A DNA stretch of 64,000 bases. It comes from Flavobacterium araucananum. Its GTDB lineage: Bacteria > Bacteroidota > Bacteroidia > Flavobacteriales > Flavobacteriaceae. How positions within the stretch are numbered: position 1 is the stretch's first letter; each line of letters opens with the position of its first letter. This document shows, piece by piece, positions 9,014 to 18,418 of the stretch. The translations under genes and the position numbers were made by a program. The notes beneath the pieces are model-generated. The model did not search any database and was not told the origin of the DNA. It saw only the letters and a program-made list of their open reading frames with translations. The stretch covers positions 124,001 to 188,000 of the forward strand of contig NZ_MUGS01000021.1 in the NCBI RefSeq assembly GCF_002222055.1, in the 5' to 3' direction.

Positions 9014-9105
9014 AAATCATCGAATATTTTCATGTATTTAAACTTAGTTTTTTACGGATTATTAAAATTGTTTTTAGAATATTTGTCAATCAAAATACAG
9101 TCAAA

Positions 9106-10023
9106 ATGAGAGCCAAAATTCAGAGTGCCGTTTCCGGAAAAATTGATGCCATTGGTCTTCCAATTTTGGCTTTGTGCTGGGTGAGTTTTTTTTGGGGAAC
9201 AACCTGGCTCGCTTCAAAAGAAGGGGTAAAACACATGCCTGCTTTGCAATTGGCAACGATTCGTCAGGTTTTAGGCGGCATACTTTATGTGGGTTATTTT
9301 ATTCTGAAAAAAGAACCATGGCCTAAAGGCAAACAATGGCGTACTATAATAATTTTAAGTATTTTGAATTTTGCGCTCAGTAATGGCTTAAGTACGTGGG
9401 GTGTAAAATACATCAGCAGCGGATTGGGCGCTATTATTAGTGCTCTTTTCCCGATTTGGATTATTATCATTAACTTTTTTAACGGACTGAAAATTGCAAA
9501 AATGGCTTTACTGGGTATTCTAATCAGTTTTGGCGGAATTTGCATTATTTTCATTGATTATATTTCCGACTTCCTGAATCCTGAGTTTCAATTCGGAATT
9601 GTTTTAATGACGGCATCAACGATAAGCTGGGCATTTGGAATTTTGGAAACTAAGAAACAAGCCGTAAATTTTAATCCCTATTTCAGTTTAGGATTACAGA
9701 TGCTTATTTCTAGTGTTTTTCTGTTTGGAATTACAGAGGCTTCCGGCACAAATATTCCGTTAAGCACTATACCTTTGGCTTCCTGGTGGGCGATTGGGTA
9801 TTTGGTACTTATAGGTTCTGTCCTGACTTTTATCGCTTTTATTTATACGCTGCAACATCTTCCAACAGAAATAAGCAGCATATATGTGTACATCAATCCA
9901 ATTGTGGCAATGGTTTTAGGTTCTTTTATTTTTGGAGAAACTTTGACCCGGGCAATTGTCATTGGCGCAGTAGTAACATTAATAGGTTTGTATCTGGTCA
10001 ATAAAACGATCCGGAAAAAATAA
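9106..10023 (+). CDS. EamA/DMT-superfamily transporter
   Basis: This encodes 305 residues forming about ten hydrophobic membrane helices in two five-helix halves, the pattern of EamA (RhaT-like) drug/metabolite transporters of the inner membrane. The first repeat begins at SFFWGTTWLASKEGVKHMPAL (about residues 23-43), and the second ends with PIVAMVLGSFIFGETLT and a basic tail (NKTIRKK). Family members export or import amino acids, sugars or other metabolites; the substrate cannot be read from the sequence. It stands alone, divergent from M13 copy B and followed by a separately promoted SCO gene. Confidence 0.9.
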   Translation: MRAKIQSAVSGKIDAIGLPILALCWVSFFWGTTWLASKEGVKHMPALQLATIRQVLGGILYVGYFILKKEPWPKGKQWRTIIILSILNFALSNGLSTWGVKYISSGLGAIISALFPIWIIIINFFNGLKIAKMALLGILISFGGICIIFIDYISDFLNPEFQFGIVLMTASTISWAFGILETKKQAVNFNPYFSLGLQMLISSVFLFGITEASGTNIPLSTIPLASWWAIGYLVLIGSVLTFIAFIYTLQHLPTEISSIYVYINPIVAMVLGSFIFGETLTRAIVIGAVVTLIGLYLVNKTIRKK

Positions 10024-10092
10024 CTTAGCTTTCCTGAATCTGTTACATTGTTAAAAACCACCTGCAACTAGCATTTTAAAATGCTCTTTTTG

Positions 10093-10100
10093 TATTTTTG
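10093..10100 (+). promoter_or_regulatory. Putative -7 promoter element for the SCO gene
   Basis: TATTTTTG matches TAnnTTTG, 16 nt before the ATG at 10116. Its place makes an upstream TTG start at 10098 impossible, which fixes the start at 10116. Confidence 0.5.
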
Positions 10101-10115
10101 CGCCAAATTGTTTTT

Positions 10116-10781
10116 ATGAAATCTCTTCTCTACAAATACCGCAAATTCTTTATTGTTCTAATTGTATTTTCGGCGGTCACTATATCCTTATTTTATTCGG
10201 CTTTAAAACCACAAAAAACATTACCTTTTTTCAATCCTGCCGATGTAAATCCTGAATTGGTCGACAGTACGATTCAGTACAAAAGCAAATACCATACGAT
10301 TGCTGATTTTAAATTTGTAAACCAGAACGGCGATACGATTACGCAAAAAAACTACGAAGGAAAAATTTATGTTGCCGACTTTTTCTTTACGACTTGTGGT
10401 TCTATTTGTCCCAAAATGACAACGAATCTGGAGGACGTTCAAAAAGCGATCTTGAACAACCCTAAAGTAATGCTACTTTCTCACACTGTTTTTCCTGAGG
10501 CAGACAGTATTCCGGTTCTTAAAGAATATGCGATAAAACATCATGTTGTCGACAGCAAATGGAATCTGGTTACAGGCGATAAAAAAGAAATCTACACAAT
10601 GGCAAGAAAATCTTATCTGGCCGTAAAGTTGGGTCGACCGGATCAATTGTATGATATGGTGCACACAGAGAATTTTGTTTTGGTAGATCAAAAACGACGT
10701 GTTCGTGGTTTTTATGACGGAACAAACAAAGAGGAAATCAAACGCCTTATCGAAGACATTAATTTCTTGTGTCAGGAGTAA
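10116..10781 (+). CDS. SCO1/SenC family copper-binding thioredoxin-fold protein
   Basis: This encodes 221 residues from the ATG at 10116, anchored by one N-terminal membrane helix (about 11-29), with the thioredoxin-like domain outside the inner membrane. The SCO copper site is complete: CGSICP (Cys94, Cys98) and the distal His183 in VHTENFVLVD. SCO proteins deliver copper to, or reduce the thiols of, the CuA site of cytochrome c oxidase. The oxidase genes are not in the window. It is followed after 103 nt by feoA, which has its own promoter box, so the genes are neighbours rather than one operon. Confidence 0.93.
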   Translation: MKSLLYKYRKFFIVLIVFSAVTISLFYSALKPQKTLPFFNPADVNPELVDSTIQYKSKYHTIADFKFVNQNGDTITQKNYEGKIYVADFFFTTCGSICPKMTTNLEDVQKAILNNPKVMLLSHTVFPEADSIPVLKEYAIKHHVVDSKWNLVTGDKKEIYTMARKSYLAVKLGRPDQLYDMVHTENFVLVDQKRRVRGFYDGTNKEEIKRLIEDINFLCQE

Positions 10782-10851
10782 AATCCCTTATTTTTAGAAA
10801 CATTTAGCATTTAGAAAAGTGTTAAATGCCTTTAAATAAAGAATAATTGCC

Positions 10852-10859
10852 TATTTTTG
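10852..10859 (+). promoter_or_regulatory. Putative -7 promoter element and iron-box-like repeat before feoA
   Basis: TATTTTTG (10852-10859) matches the -7 consensus. It is followed directly by AATCTAAAT in two copies (10861-10869 and 10872-10880). The second runs into TCTAAATAA, which is also the right half of the 13-bp element found twice between the two imelysin genes, so iron-dependent control is possible. Confidence 0.45.
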
Positions 10860-10884
10860 CAATCTAAATTCAATCTAAATAAGC

Positions 10885-11124
10885 TTGCGAAATACAATCC
10901 ATACCCTGAAAAAAGGCGAGAAAGCCATTATCAAAGATTTTGATATCGATTTGATTCCTTTAAAGTTATTAGAGATGGGTTGTTTGCCGGGCAACTTGGT
11001 CGAATTGCTTCAAATTGCTCCTTTTGGAGATCCGTTATATTTGGATATTAATGGTTCGCATGTAGCCATTCGTATCGAAACGGCTCGTGAAATTGAAGTT
11101 GAACTTATCAAAACCAATTTGTAA
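10885..11124 (+). CDS. feoA: FeoA family ferrous-iron transport protein
   Basis: This is a 79-residue cytosolic SH3-like protein that works with FeoB in Fe(II) uptake. The family pattern LKKGEKAIIKDF...LLEMGCLPGNLVEL is clear. No ATG lies at the expected N-terminus, so translation probably starts at the TTG at 10885 (LRNTIHTLKKGEK), 26 nt past the promoter box. Its stop codon TAA shares one base with the ATG of feoB (TAATG), which implies translational coupling. Confidence 0.93.
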   Translation: MRNTIHTLKKGEKAIIKDFDIDLIPLKLLEMGCLPGNLVELLQIAPFGDPLYLDINGSHVAIRIETAREIEVELIKTNL

Positions 11125-13223
11125 TGAGCCTTCAAACTATTAATGTTGCCCTTATTGGGAATCCTAATACAGGAAAAACTTCTGTTTTTAATCAGCTTAC
11201 GGGTTTAAATCAACAAGTAGGGAATTATCCCGGAATTACAGTTGAGAAAAAAATGGGGTTTTGCAAATTACCGCAAAATATAAAAGCAAATATTCTGGAT
11301 CTGCCCGGAACCTATAGTCTGAACGCAAGTTCTATGGACGAAAGTGTGGTCATTGAACTTTTGCTGAATAAAAATGACAAATTATATCCGGATGTGGCAG
11401 TTGTAGTAACAGATGTTGAGAATCTGAAACGAAATTTACTGATTTACACTCAAATAAAAGACCTTGAAATTCCGACGATCTTAGTAATCAATATGTCTGA
11501 TCGTATGGAAAGTAAAGGAATTACCTTAGACATTCCGTATCTTGAAGAAAAGCTAAAAACCAAAATTGCTTTGGTAAGCTCCCGCAAAGGTTTAGGCATT
11601 GATGAATTGAAAGAATTAATTGTCTCCTACAAAACCATTCCGCATGAGTCTTGCTTAAACTCGTCTGTTATTGACGCAGCGTATTTTGAGAGTTTGCAAA
11701 AAGCATTTCCAAACCAATTGTTATACAAATTATGGTTGGTGATCACGCAAGATGTAAACTTTTCGAATTTAGACCGAAATGAAATCAGAAGTACGTTTAC
11801 CAAATCGCATTCAGAACTAAAACGTTTACAGCAAAAAGAAACCATAAAAAGGTATCAATTTATAAACGATGTTCTAAAAGGAGGTTTGCAAATCGATGCA
11901 TCGATGGCAAAAGACATACGAGCAAAACTGGATCGTGTTTTAACCCACAAAGTTTGGGGTTATGTCATTTTCTTAGCGATCTTGTTTCTCATTTTTCAAT
12001 CTATCTTTAGTTGGTCAACTATCCCAATGGATTTTATAGACAGTACTTTTGCTTCTTTAAGCAGCTGGGTTGCAAAAGAATTACCAAGTGGGATTCTGAC
12101 AGATTTGCTTTCGCAGGGAATCGTACCCGGAATAGGTGGTGTTATTATCTTTATTCCTCAAATTTCCTTTTTGTTTTTGTTTATTTCTATTCTGGAAGAA
12201 AGTGGTTATATGAGTCGTGTGGTATTCCTGATGGACAAAATCATGCGCAAGTTTGGACTTTCCGGAAAGAGTGTGGTGCCTTTAATTTCAGGAACTGCCT
12301 GTGCAATTCCGGCAATTATGGCAACCCGAAACATCGAAAACTGGAAAGAACGTTTGATTACCATTCTGGTAACGCCGTTTACTACCTGTTCTGCACGATT
12401 ACCTGTTTATACTATTATTATCTCATTGGTAATCCCTAACGAACGCCTTTTTGGATTTTTAAACCTACAGGGACTGGCGTTGATGTTGTTGTATTTGTTA
12501 GGTTTTGGAACTGCGATTCTATCTGCTTATATCTTAAACAAAATATTGAAATTTAGCTCAAAAACATATTTTGTTGTGGAAATGCCAAGTTACAAATTGC
12601 CTCTTTTTAAGAACGTAGCAATTAATGTTGTCGAAAAAACCAAGGCCTTTGTTGTTGGAGCAGGTAAAATCATTCTGGCGATATCGGTTATATTATGGTT
12701 TTTAGCTTCATACGGTCCCGGAAAAGATTTTAACGAGGCCGAAACCATCGTAAAAGAAAGATTTGTTGACACGCCTCTGGATGAAACAACTTTTGAAAAC
12801 GAAGTGGCTTCTCAAAAATTAGAAAATTCGTATATCGGGATTATGGGTAAAGCCATTGAGCCTGCCATTTCGCCTTTGGGTTACGATTGGAAAATAGGAA
12901 TTGCGATTATCAGTTCGTTTGCTGCCCGTGAAGTGTTCGTAGGAACTCTTGCAACGATTTACAGCGTGGGAAGCAGCGATAATGAAGCCACTATAAAAAG
13001 CAAAATGCAGGAAGAAATAAATCCGGAAACGGGTCATAAGATTTTTAATTTTGCATCCGGAATTTCTTTGCTTTTGTTTTATGCCTTTGCCATGCAATGT
13101 GCAAGTACACTGGCTATTACCAAAAAAGAAACGAACTCCTGGAAATGGCCTGCCATGCAACTGGTTCTTATGAGTGGTCTTGCCTATTTTGTAGCGCTTT
13201 TTGCGTATCAACTTTTAAAATAA
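11124..13223 (+). CDS. feoB: Ferrous iron transporter FeoB
   Basis: This is a 699-residue GTPase-coupled Fe(II) permease of the inner membrane. The N-terminal G domain shows G1 GNPNTGKT (12-19), the switch segment NYPGITV, G3 DLPGT (59-63) and G4 NMSD (123-126). A helical spacer follows to about 270, then two Gate segments with the conserved SGTACAIPAIMATRNIENWKER and SSFAAREVFVGTLATIYSVG blocks. Length and motifs are complete. It overlaps feoA by one base and is followed 6 nt later by a small Cys-rich membrane protein, giving a three-gene feo operon. A second iron-related locus begins just beyond the terminator. Confidence 0.97.
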   Translation: MSLQTINVALIGNPNTGKTSVFNQLTGLNQQVGNYPGITVEKKMGFCKLPQNIKANILDLPGTYSLNASSMDESVVIELLLNKNDKLYPDVAVVVTDVENLKRNLLIYTQIKDLEIPTILVINMSDRMESKGITLDIPYLEEKLKTKIALVSSRKGLGIDELKELIVSYKTIPHESCLNSSVIDAAYFESLQKAFPNQLLYKLWLVITQDVNFSNLDRNEIRSTFTKSHSELKRLQQKETIKRYQFINDVLKGGLQIDASMAKDIRAKLDRVLTHKVWGYVIFLAILFLIFQSIFSWSTIPMDFIDSTFASLSSWVAKELPSGILTDLLSQGIVPGIGGVIIFIPQISFLFLFISILEESGYMSRVVFLMDKIMRKFGLSGKSVVPLISGTACAIPAIMATRNIENWKERLITILVTPFTTCSARLPVYTIIISLVIPNERLFGFLNLQGLALMLLYLLGFGTAILSAYILNKILKFSSKTYFVVEMPSYKLPLFKNVAINVVEKTKAFVVGAGKIILAISVILWFLASYGPGKDFNEAETIVKERFVDTPLDETTFENEVASQKLENSYIGIMGKAIEPAISPLGYDWKIGIAIISSFAAREVFVGTLATIYSVGSSDNEATIKSKMQEEINPETGHKIFNFASGISLLLFYAFAMQCASTLAITKKETNSWKWPAMQLVLMSGLAYFVALFAYQLLK

Positions 13224-13229
13224 ACAATC

Positions 13230-13352
13230 ATGGTACAAGAAATTATTGCCTTTGTCCTATTATTTATCGCTGTTGGTTTTTTGATCAAAAAGTTCTTTTG
13301 GAAATCTAAAAAGAAAAAAGACTGCGGCGACGGGAACTGCGGGTGTTCGTAA
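13230..13352 (+). CDS. FeoB-associated Cys-rich membrane protein
   Basis: This is a 40-codon gene with ATG at 13230 and stop at 13350-13352. It encodes one membrane helix (residues 3-20, IIAFVLLFIAVGFLIKKF), a basic stretch (KSKKKK) and a tail with three cysteines, DCGDGNCGCS. This is the layout of the small FeoB-associated Cys-rich proteins found behind feoB in many Bacteroidota and Firmicutes. The tail could bind iron or act as a FeoC-like partner of FeoB; that role is inferred from position and composition. It begins 6 nt after feoB and is the last gene of the operon. Confidence 0.85.
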   Translation: MVQEIIAFVLLFIAVGFLIKKFFWKSKKKKDCGDGNCGCS

Positions 13353-13436
13353 GAGGAAGGTACAAAGGTGCTGAGGTTTTAGTATTGGAACTTTAATTCT
13401 ACGGCAAACACTTGATGATTTTTTGACTTAAAATAT

Positions 13437-13477
13437 AAAAAAAGGACGTACCGAAAAATTCAGTACGTCCTTTTTTT
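13437..13477. terminator. Bidirectional terminator between feo and the TonB receptor operon
   Basis: A perfect inverted repeat (GGACGTAC at 13444-13451 with GTACGTCC at 13463-13470) is flanked by A and T runs. It ends the feo operon on one strand and the TonB-receptor transcript on the other. Confidence 0.85.
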
Positions 13478-13505
13478 ATGCAGATGAAATTATAATTCCG
13501 TGATT

Positions 13506-15929
13506 TTAAAACACAAATTCGAGTGTTGTATAAAACATTCTGGTGTCTGATGGTATAATTCCGGGACCGGGATAACCTGTTGCTCTGCGTGTAAAGTATT
13601 TGTTATCTGTAAAATTGGTTACTCCGGCTTCTAATTTCCAGTTTTTCCATTTGTATGAAGATGAAAAATCGGCTACATAATAAGTGGGTATTTTTCCGGC
13701 AATACCATTGCTTATCGAGTTTGAGCCCACATCCTGATTGGTTGCATCTGTAAATTGCGATGTTACATACGTAAGCTGAATACTGGACATAAAATTTTTA
13801 TAACCCACACTCGTTCCGGTTTTGATATTAAAAAGTGGCACAAATTCGACCTTATTCCCTTTTACTCCGGGGGCTTCAGATTTTAAATAATCAGAATCTG
13901 TAAGGGCAACGTTAGAAAAAACGTTCCAACTCAGGTTAGGATTTGCTTCAAAGAAGGTTTTATTCAGGCTCCAGTCAATCATGGTTTCAAAACCATAGGT
14001 AATTGCTGTACCAATATTATCTCTTAAAATAATTGGTCTGCCCTGACTCTCTGTCCAGTACTCTCCAATTTTATCATTGTAGTACAAAGCATAGATACTG
14101 GAATCGAACCTGATTTTGTCGTTTATCTGGCCACGAATTCCAATATCTGAGGTAAAACCTTTTTCGTCTGTAATATCGGCTGAAATCGCATAACTGGAAT
14201 AAACAGTTCTCAGATCACTATAGGTTACAGAGCGATAGTTTTGCGAAATGTTTCCGTAAAACTCAATTCCGTTTTGTGGTTTATAGCTTAATCCTACTCC
14301 AAACAAAAAGAAATCTCTTTTTTTGACATTGTTTTCGGCAACGGTTTCATCTAAAATAACGTTTCCGGCATTGTCGAGATTAATTTTTCTGTAGGTTCCG
14401 TTTGCTTGTGTTTTGATGTTTTCATATCGAAATCCAGGTGTAATCGATAATTTTTCAGTTATTTTGAAGATATTTTCTCCAAAAACCGAAAAATTCAGGT
14501 TTGGATATTTATAGCTGGACTGATTTGGATCTTGTGGAAACTCGGCTGTAGCTAAATTAAAATCAGCATCACTTCCTGAACTTCCCGGACCTTGAATTCC
14601 GGTATTTTGTGCCTGATAATATTTGGCACCAATCAGGAAAGCATTCGAATTTCCGTTGATCGAATATTTTTTAAGGTATCGTGCTTCGGCTCCCCAATTG
14701 ACAAAATCACCAACGATTAAATCACGAACTCCTCCGGGATCGGGTAAATCGACACGGTTTGGGCGAAATCCTACGGTTTTACGGCTGGCATCCAGACCAA
14801 ATAACTGCAAAGAGAAATCGGCATCATTATCAAAATGATGTTTTAATCGCAAGGCAAATAAATTCCAGTTTACAGCAAACCAATTACGGGTTCTGTTGCT
14901 TTGTGCTGGATCCTGATCAAACATCTGATCTGTTAACCCGCCTGCTTGCTGGGCTAAATAATCAAAATGGGTATAATCAAAATGCAGGGAAGTTTTATCG
15001 GTAAACTGGTAATTGACGTTGGCAAAATAGTTCTTGCTTTCAAAATCTGAATTGGGACGAAACCCATTTCCTTTTTTATAATTAAAGAAAGTATAGTAAC
15101 TAAACTTTCCTTTTGTACCGCTTAAACTCGAAAAATTGGTATACAATCCGTAGGAACCTATTGTGTTTCGGGTCAAAAATTCGATTGGTTTTTTACTCGG
15201 GCTTTTAATTTTAAAATTAACTAAACCGCCAAATTGGGTTCCGTATTGCAAAGAAGCTGCACCGCGCACAATCTGAATTTCTTCGAGAGATTCTGTTGGC
15301 GTTGCATAATAACTTTCAGGATATCCCAGAACATCGGCGCTAATATCGTAACCGTTTTGGCGTGTATTAAAATTAGCCGTTCGGTTTGGGTCCAGACCAC
15401 GACCTCCAATACTCAATTGCAATCCTCCATCAGAACTTTCGTTAATGGTTAAACCTACGACCTGACCATAAATCTGGCGGGCATTGTTTGTGGCTTTATT
15501 GGCGGTAAGTTTGTCTAACTGGATTACTTCGGTTTTTTTTCCGGCATAAATTGCGGTTTCTTCAATGTCTTTTAGTTTATGTAACGCAAATAGTTTCTCT
15601 CTTTCGTTTTTGACTACCACTTCAGAAAGGTTGGTAATCTTGTTTAGGGTAACGGTAATATCTGAGGCGGGCGCTGAGATTTCCTGCTCTAAAATGGAAA
15701 AATTGTCTTTGTAAAAAACAAAAGTATAGGTTCCTGAATTAGAAACGGCAAGATCAAAGGCACCCTCTTTGTTGGTTACTGTTTTATTTCCGTTTGCTTT
15801 GTTGTAAACGGCAACATAGGATAGTTTCTCACCTGATTCTCCTACTACAACTCCTGAAATATGAGTTTGAGAAAAGGCATTTAGTGAAAACAATACGAAT
15901 AAAAGACAGCTAAAATCCTTTAATTTCAT
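13506..15929 (-). CDS. TonB-dependent outer-membrane receptor, Fe(III)-dicitrate (FecA)-like
   Basis: This encodes 807 residues from the ATG at 15927-15929, which begins MKLKDFSCLLFVLFSLNAFS, a proper signal peptide. The longer in-frame start at 15971 would bury it. Order: signal peptide, a carboxypeptidase-regulatory-like beta domain (about 22-105, HISGVVVGESGEKLSYVAV), the plug (about 140-250, with LEEIQIVRGAASLQYGTQFGG) and a 22-strand-type barrel ending in Phe (LEFVF). It should import a bulky ferric chelate across the outer membrane with TonB/ExbBD energy; citrate-type specificity is a guess from overall resemblance. The start overlaps the end of the HTTM gene by 20 nt, so it is the last gene of an imelysin-HTTM-receptor operon. 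Confidence 0.93.
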   Translation of the reverse strand: MKLKDFSCLLFVLFSLNAFSQTHISGVVVGESGEKLSYVAVYNKANGNKTVTNKEGAFDLAVSNSGTYTFVFYKDNFSILEQEISAPASDITVTLNKITNLSEVVVKNEREKLFALHKLKDIEETAIYAGKKTEVIQLDKLTANKATNNARQIYGQVVGLTINESSDGGLQLSIGGRGLDPNRTANFNTRQNGYDISADVLGYPESYYATPTESLEEIQIVRGAASLQYGTQFGGLVNFKIKSPSKKPIEFLTRNTIGSYGLYTNFSSLSGTKGKFSYYTFFNYKKGNGFRPNSDFESKNYFANVNYQFTDKTSLHFDYTHFDYLAQQAGGLTDQMFDQDPAQSNRTRNWFAVNWNLFALRLKHHFDNDADFSLQLFGLDASRKTVGFRPNRVDLPDPGGVRDLIVGDFVNWGAEARYLKKYSINGNSNAFLIGAKYYQAQNTGIQGPGSSGSDADFNLATAEFPQDPNQSSYKYPNLNFSVFGENIFKITEKLSITPGFRYENIKTQANGTYRKINLDNAGNVILDETVAENNVKKRDFFLFGVGLSYKPQNGIEFYGNISQNYRSVTYSDLRTVYSSYAISADITDEKGFTSDIGIRGQINDKIRFDSSIYALYYNDKIGEYWTESQGRPIILRDNIGTAITYGFETMIDWSLNKTFFEANPNLSWNVFSNVALTDSDYLKSEAPGVKGNKVEFVPLFNIKTGTSVGYKNFMSSIQLTYVTSQFTDATNQDVGSNSISNGIAGKIPTYYVADFSSSYKWKNWKLEAGVTNFTDNKYFTRRATGYPGPGIIPSDTRMFYTTLEFVF

Positions 15930-17277
15930 CGTTAAAAGGTAAAATCCAGGTTTTGTGTTGGAATGATTCATTTTCTTTTGCGAGGTTTATGTTTTGGTCT
16001 ATATAAAGTTTGCTCAATCTTCCGTTGAGTGCGACGTAGCTTTCTACGCGGACTTCGGGATCATTAACGCCTTGTTTTTGATAATAATCGTGTAAAAAAT
16101 GGGCATATTCCAGTATAAAATCGGGTTGAAATGCCATTTGTTTTTCTTGAAAAGCAGTGAGAAAATGACCATTGTTTACTTTTATCTGATTTTTTGTTTT
16201 ACTGTCTGTAACAGTAAATTGGGTATAACCGGCTTTTTCCATCAACATTACGCGCCATGAAAACCTAAAACCTTCTTCGGTCCAGAATAATTCTCCGGGA
16301 TATAGTAAATAACGAAATGGAAATGTGAGTTGAAAAACTACGAAGCAAACCAAAACCGCCATCCTGGCTTTATAAAACCCGGTAAAGGATGTTTGCTTTT
16401 CTATTTGGTTTTCGAATATATTCGCATCAAAACGAAATAATCCGGCGATGTAGCTGAGGCATTTTTTATGAAAATTACTTTCAAAAAACAGCAAAGAACT
16501 GACGATCATTACATACGGAAAAACGCCTATTGGGAATAAGATCTTGGTTAATACATGAAAAAAAACAACCAGAACAAAGGCAAATGTTCGGGTTCGTTTG
16601 TAAAGCAGTAAAAACGGAATGCTCAAATCATAAATCATTCCGCTCCAGCTAAAGGCAAAATGTACCCAGTTTTCGTTTAGGAAATTTCCAATTACGGGAA
16701 GATTATGATTGACAGGAAGCCAAATTTTTAATGGCATTGCTTTGAATAACCAGTCTGAATTGATCTTTGCCAAACCTGCATAGAAATAAACAATTGCTAA
16801 AAGAAGTTTTAAAATATCTGTTGTCCAACGCGGAATTTTCTGAAAGGCTATTTTTGGATTTCGATAGGCATCTACTGAAAAATAAGCATTGGCCGGCAAA
16901 AAAATAAGTACAAAACTAATGATCGAAATAAAATAATAATGATTGAGATATGTGGTTTTATCCATGAGCTCAATATAGGTAAAACTAAGGAAAAAAAGCA
17001 CTGATGCAACTTTGTAGCGATAACCAACTGCAATACCTATTGATGAGATTCCAGCTACCACAAATAGCAGGTAAGTGGGCGTCCCGAAAGGCTTTACCCA
17101 TTCGAAGCCATAATACGTAAAATGAAAAAGAGGCTCGATATAGAACTTTTCTACCCAGTTGTAACTCATAAAACGAATTAAACTAAGGCCCATCATAAAA
17201 CCAAACGCCAGCCTAAAAAAAGCTAGCGTTGCGGCATTTGTATTCGTTTCTAAATATTTTATAATGTTATTTTTCAT
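15910..17277 (-). CDS. HTTM-domain membrane protein (vitamin K-dependent carboxylase-like)
   Basis: This encodes 455 residues. About eight to nine hydrophobic helices fill residues 15-330, followed by a soluble C-terminal part of about 120 residues. The layout and motifs (NAATLAFFRLAFGFMMG near the start, AIVYFYAGLAKINSDWLFKAMPLKIWLP in the middle, FHVLTKILFPIGVFPYVMI later) fit the HTTM family, named for its likeness to the membrane part of vitamin K-dependent gamma-carboxylase. No function is established for bacterial members of this kind. The gene starts 2 nt after the imelysin stop and overlaps the TonB receptor, so it is tightly coupled to both, and a role in iron or peptide modification at the membrane is inferred only from that. 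Confidence 0.85.
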   Translation of the reverse strand: MKNNIIKYLETNTNAATLAFFRLAFGFMMGLSLIRFMSYNWVEKFYIEPLFHFTYYGFEWVKPFGTPTYLLFVVAGISSIGIAVGYRYKVASVLFFLSFTYIELMDKTTYLNHYYFISIISFVLIFLPANAYFSVDAYRNPKIAFQKIPRWTTDILKLLLAIVYFYAGLAKINSDWLFKAMPLKIWLPVNHNLPVIGNFLNENWVHFAFSWSGMIYDLSIPFLLLYKRTRTFAFVLVVFFHVLTKILFPIGVFPYVMIVSSLLFFESNFHKKCLSYIAGLFRFDANIFENQIEKQTSFTGFYKARMAVLVCFVVFQLTFPFRYLLYPGELFWTEEGFRFSWRVMLMEKAGYTQFTVTDSKTKNQIKVNNGHFLTAFQEKQMAFQPDFILEYAHFLHDYYQKQGVNDPEVRVESYVALNGRLSKLYIDQNINLAKENESFQHKTWILPFNDEIKGF

Positions 17278-17279
17278 TA

Positions 17280-18401
17280 TTAATCTCCATCGCCATCTAC
17301 ATAATCAATTGTTATGTTTAGTGCCTGCAACATATCCAGTTTGGTATAAATTACATTTTTCTGCAAGACATTATAAGCGTTGATGACCTTGGTGTTATCT
17401 GTGTTAATCTGATCTGCCAGGCTCACATTTAAATCATTGTTTGCTGTAAAAACCGCATCATATTGTGTGTTAATTAATTCGCTTAATTTTTTACCGTCAC
17501 GCACTGCATTTACAAAATCCAAATAGGTTTTTAAACTTTCGCCTGTGGTTGCGGATGCGAAGTATTTTCCGTTAAAAAAATCCTGAGATGCTTTTATTGA
17601 GATGTTTAGCAATTCTCTTGAAACATTTCCTTTGTATAAAGCTTCTGTTTTCTCCGGAAATTTTACGCCATTTGAGGCCAATCCTGCCGGAATTCCCAGT
17701 TTTACGGTACGAATATCTTTTTCGAGGTTTTTTACAAAATTATTGGTCGTAACATTTACAGCTCCGGTTACAGATGTTCCGGTATTGGCAACATAGGTGT
17801 TTCTATATCCGCCCGTTTTCCAGTCGGTCACTACTGCATCAATAGTAGATTTTAGTTTGGCGGTTACATCTGTCAGGTACTTTTTGTAGTTTGCTGCTTT
17901 GGCATTTGTAGTATAAAAGGTTACGATTGTAACATCATCTGTACTTAAACCATTTAGTAAATAATCTAAAGCCGGTAAACCTTGTTTCGAGTATTGTGCC
18001 TGCAAACTTAAGTTGTAAGTTCCGGAAGTTACATTGTCTTCGATACCTGTTGTACTTGTTGGGTAGGTATTGGCAATTTCTTTAAAATTAATATCTAAAG
18101 CTTTTCCAAAACCATAGATTCCAACATATTGATATGCTTTATAGGCTTCGTACCAGCTTGCTCTTAGTGTTTGCAAATTGGCTGTCGTAGGGGTTGTTGT
18201 AAATGTTGTAGCGTCTGTAGAGAGCGTTGCTACTTTGATCTGATAATTTTCGTAACCCGGAATAATAATATTATCGGCCCAATTGGCTAAAAGTGCTGCA
18301 CGATCATAATTTTTGCTTCCTGAATTATCTCCACCACTATCTCCTGACGAACAAGAAATTACAGTTATTATTAGACCTAAAAAGAAAATTATTTTTTTCA
18401 T
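17280..18401 (-). CDS. Imelysin-family lipoprotein lacking the HxxE motif
   Basis: This encodes 373 residues. MKKIIFFLGLIITVISC is a lipoprotein signal with lipidation at Cys17. The mature protein has the two-bundle helical pattern and Ala/Thr/Lys content of the imelysin (IrpA, EfeO-related) family, which is linked to periplasmic iron handling. Where typical members carry GxHxxE, this one reads GLPALDYLL (141-149), so the usual metal-ligand histidine is absent, and its partner gene across the promoter keeps it. It is the first gene of an operon with the HTTM protein (2-nt gap) and a TonB receptor. Iron-related function is supported by family and context; direct metal binding by this copy is doubtful. 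Confidence 0.88.
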   Translation of the reverse strand: MKKIIFFLGLIITVISCSSGDSGGDNSGSKNYDRAALLANWADNIIIPGYENYQIKVATLSTDATTFTTTPTTANLQTLRASWYEAYKAYQYVGIYGFGKALDINFKEIANTYPTSTTGIEDNVTSGTYNLSLQAQYSKQGLPALDYLLNGLSTDDVTIVTFYTTNAKAANYKKYLTDVTAKLKSTIDAVVTDWKTGGYRNTYVANTGTSVTGAVNVTTNNFVKNLEKDIRTVKLGIPAGLASNGVKFPEKTEALYKGNVSRELLNISIKASQDFFNGKYFASATTGESLKTYLDFVNAVRDGKKLSELINTQYDAVFTANNDLNVSLADQINTDNTKVINAYNVLQKNVIYTKLDMLQALNITIDYVDGDGD

Positions 18402-18418
18402 TTTGACGTTTATTTCGA

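Noticed and set aside
10098..10115. Upstream TTG start for the SCO gene
   Set aside because: The TTG overlaps the -7 promoter element, so it would not be transcribed.
13097..13309. Open frame overlapping the end of feoB on the plus strand
   Set aside because: It is out of frame with feoB and with the Cys-rich small gene, and shows no coding character.
15930..15971. Longer start for the TonB receptor
   Set aside because: It would place 14 residues before a proper signal peptide and deepen the overlap with the HTTM gene.
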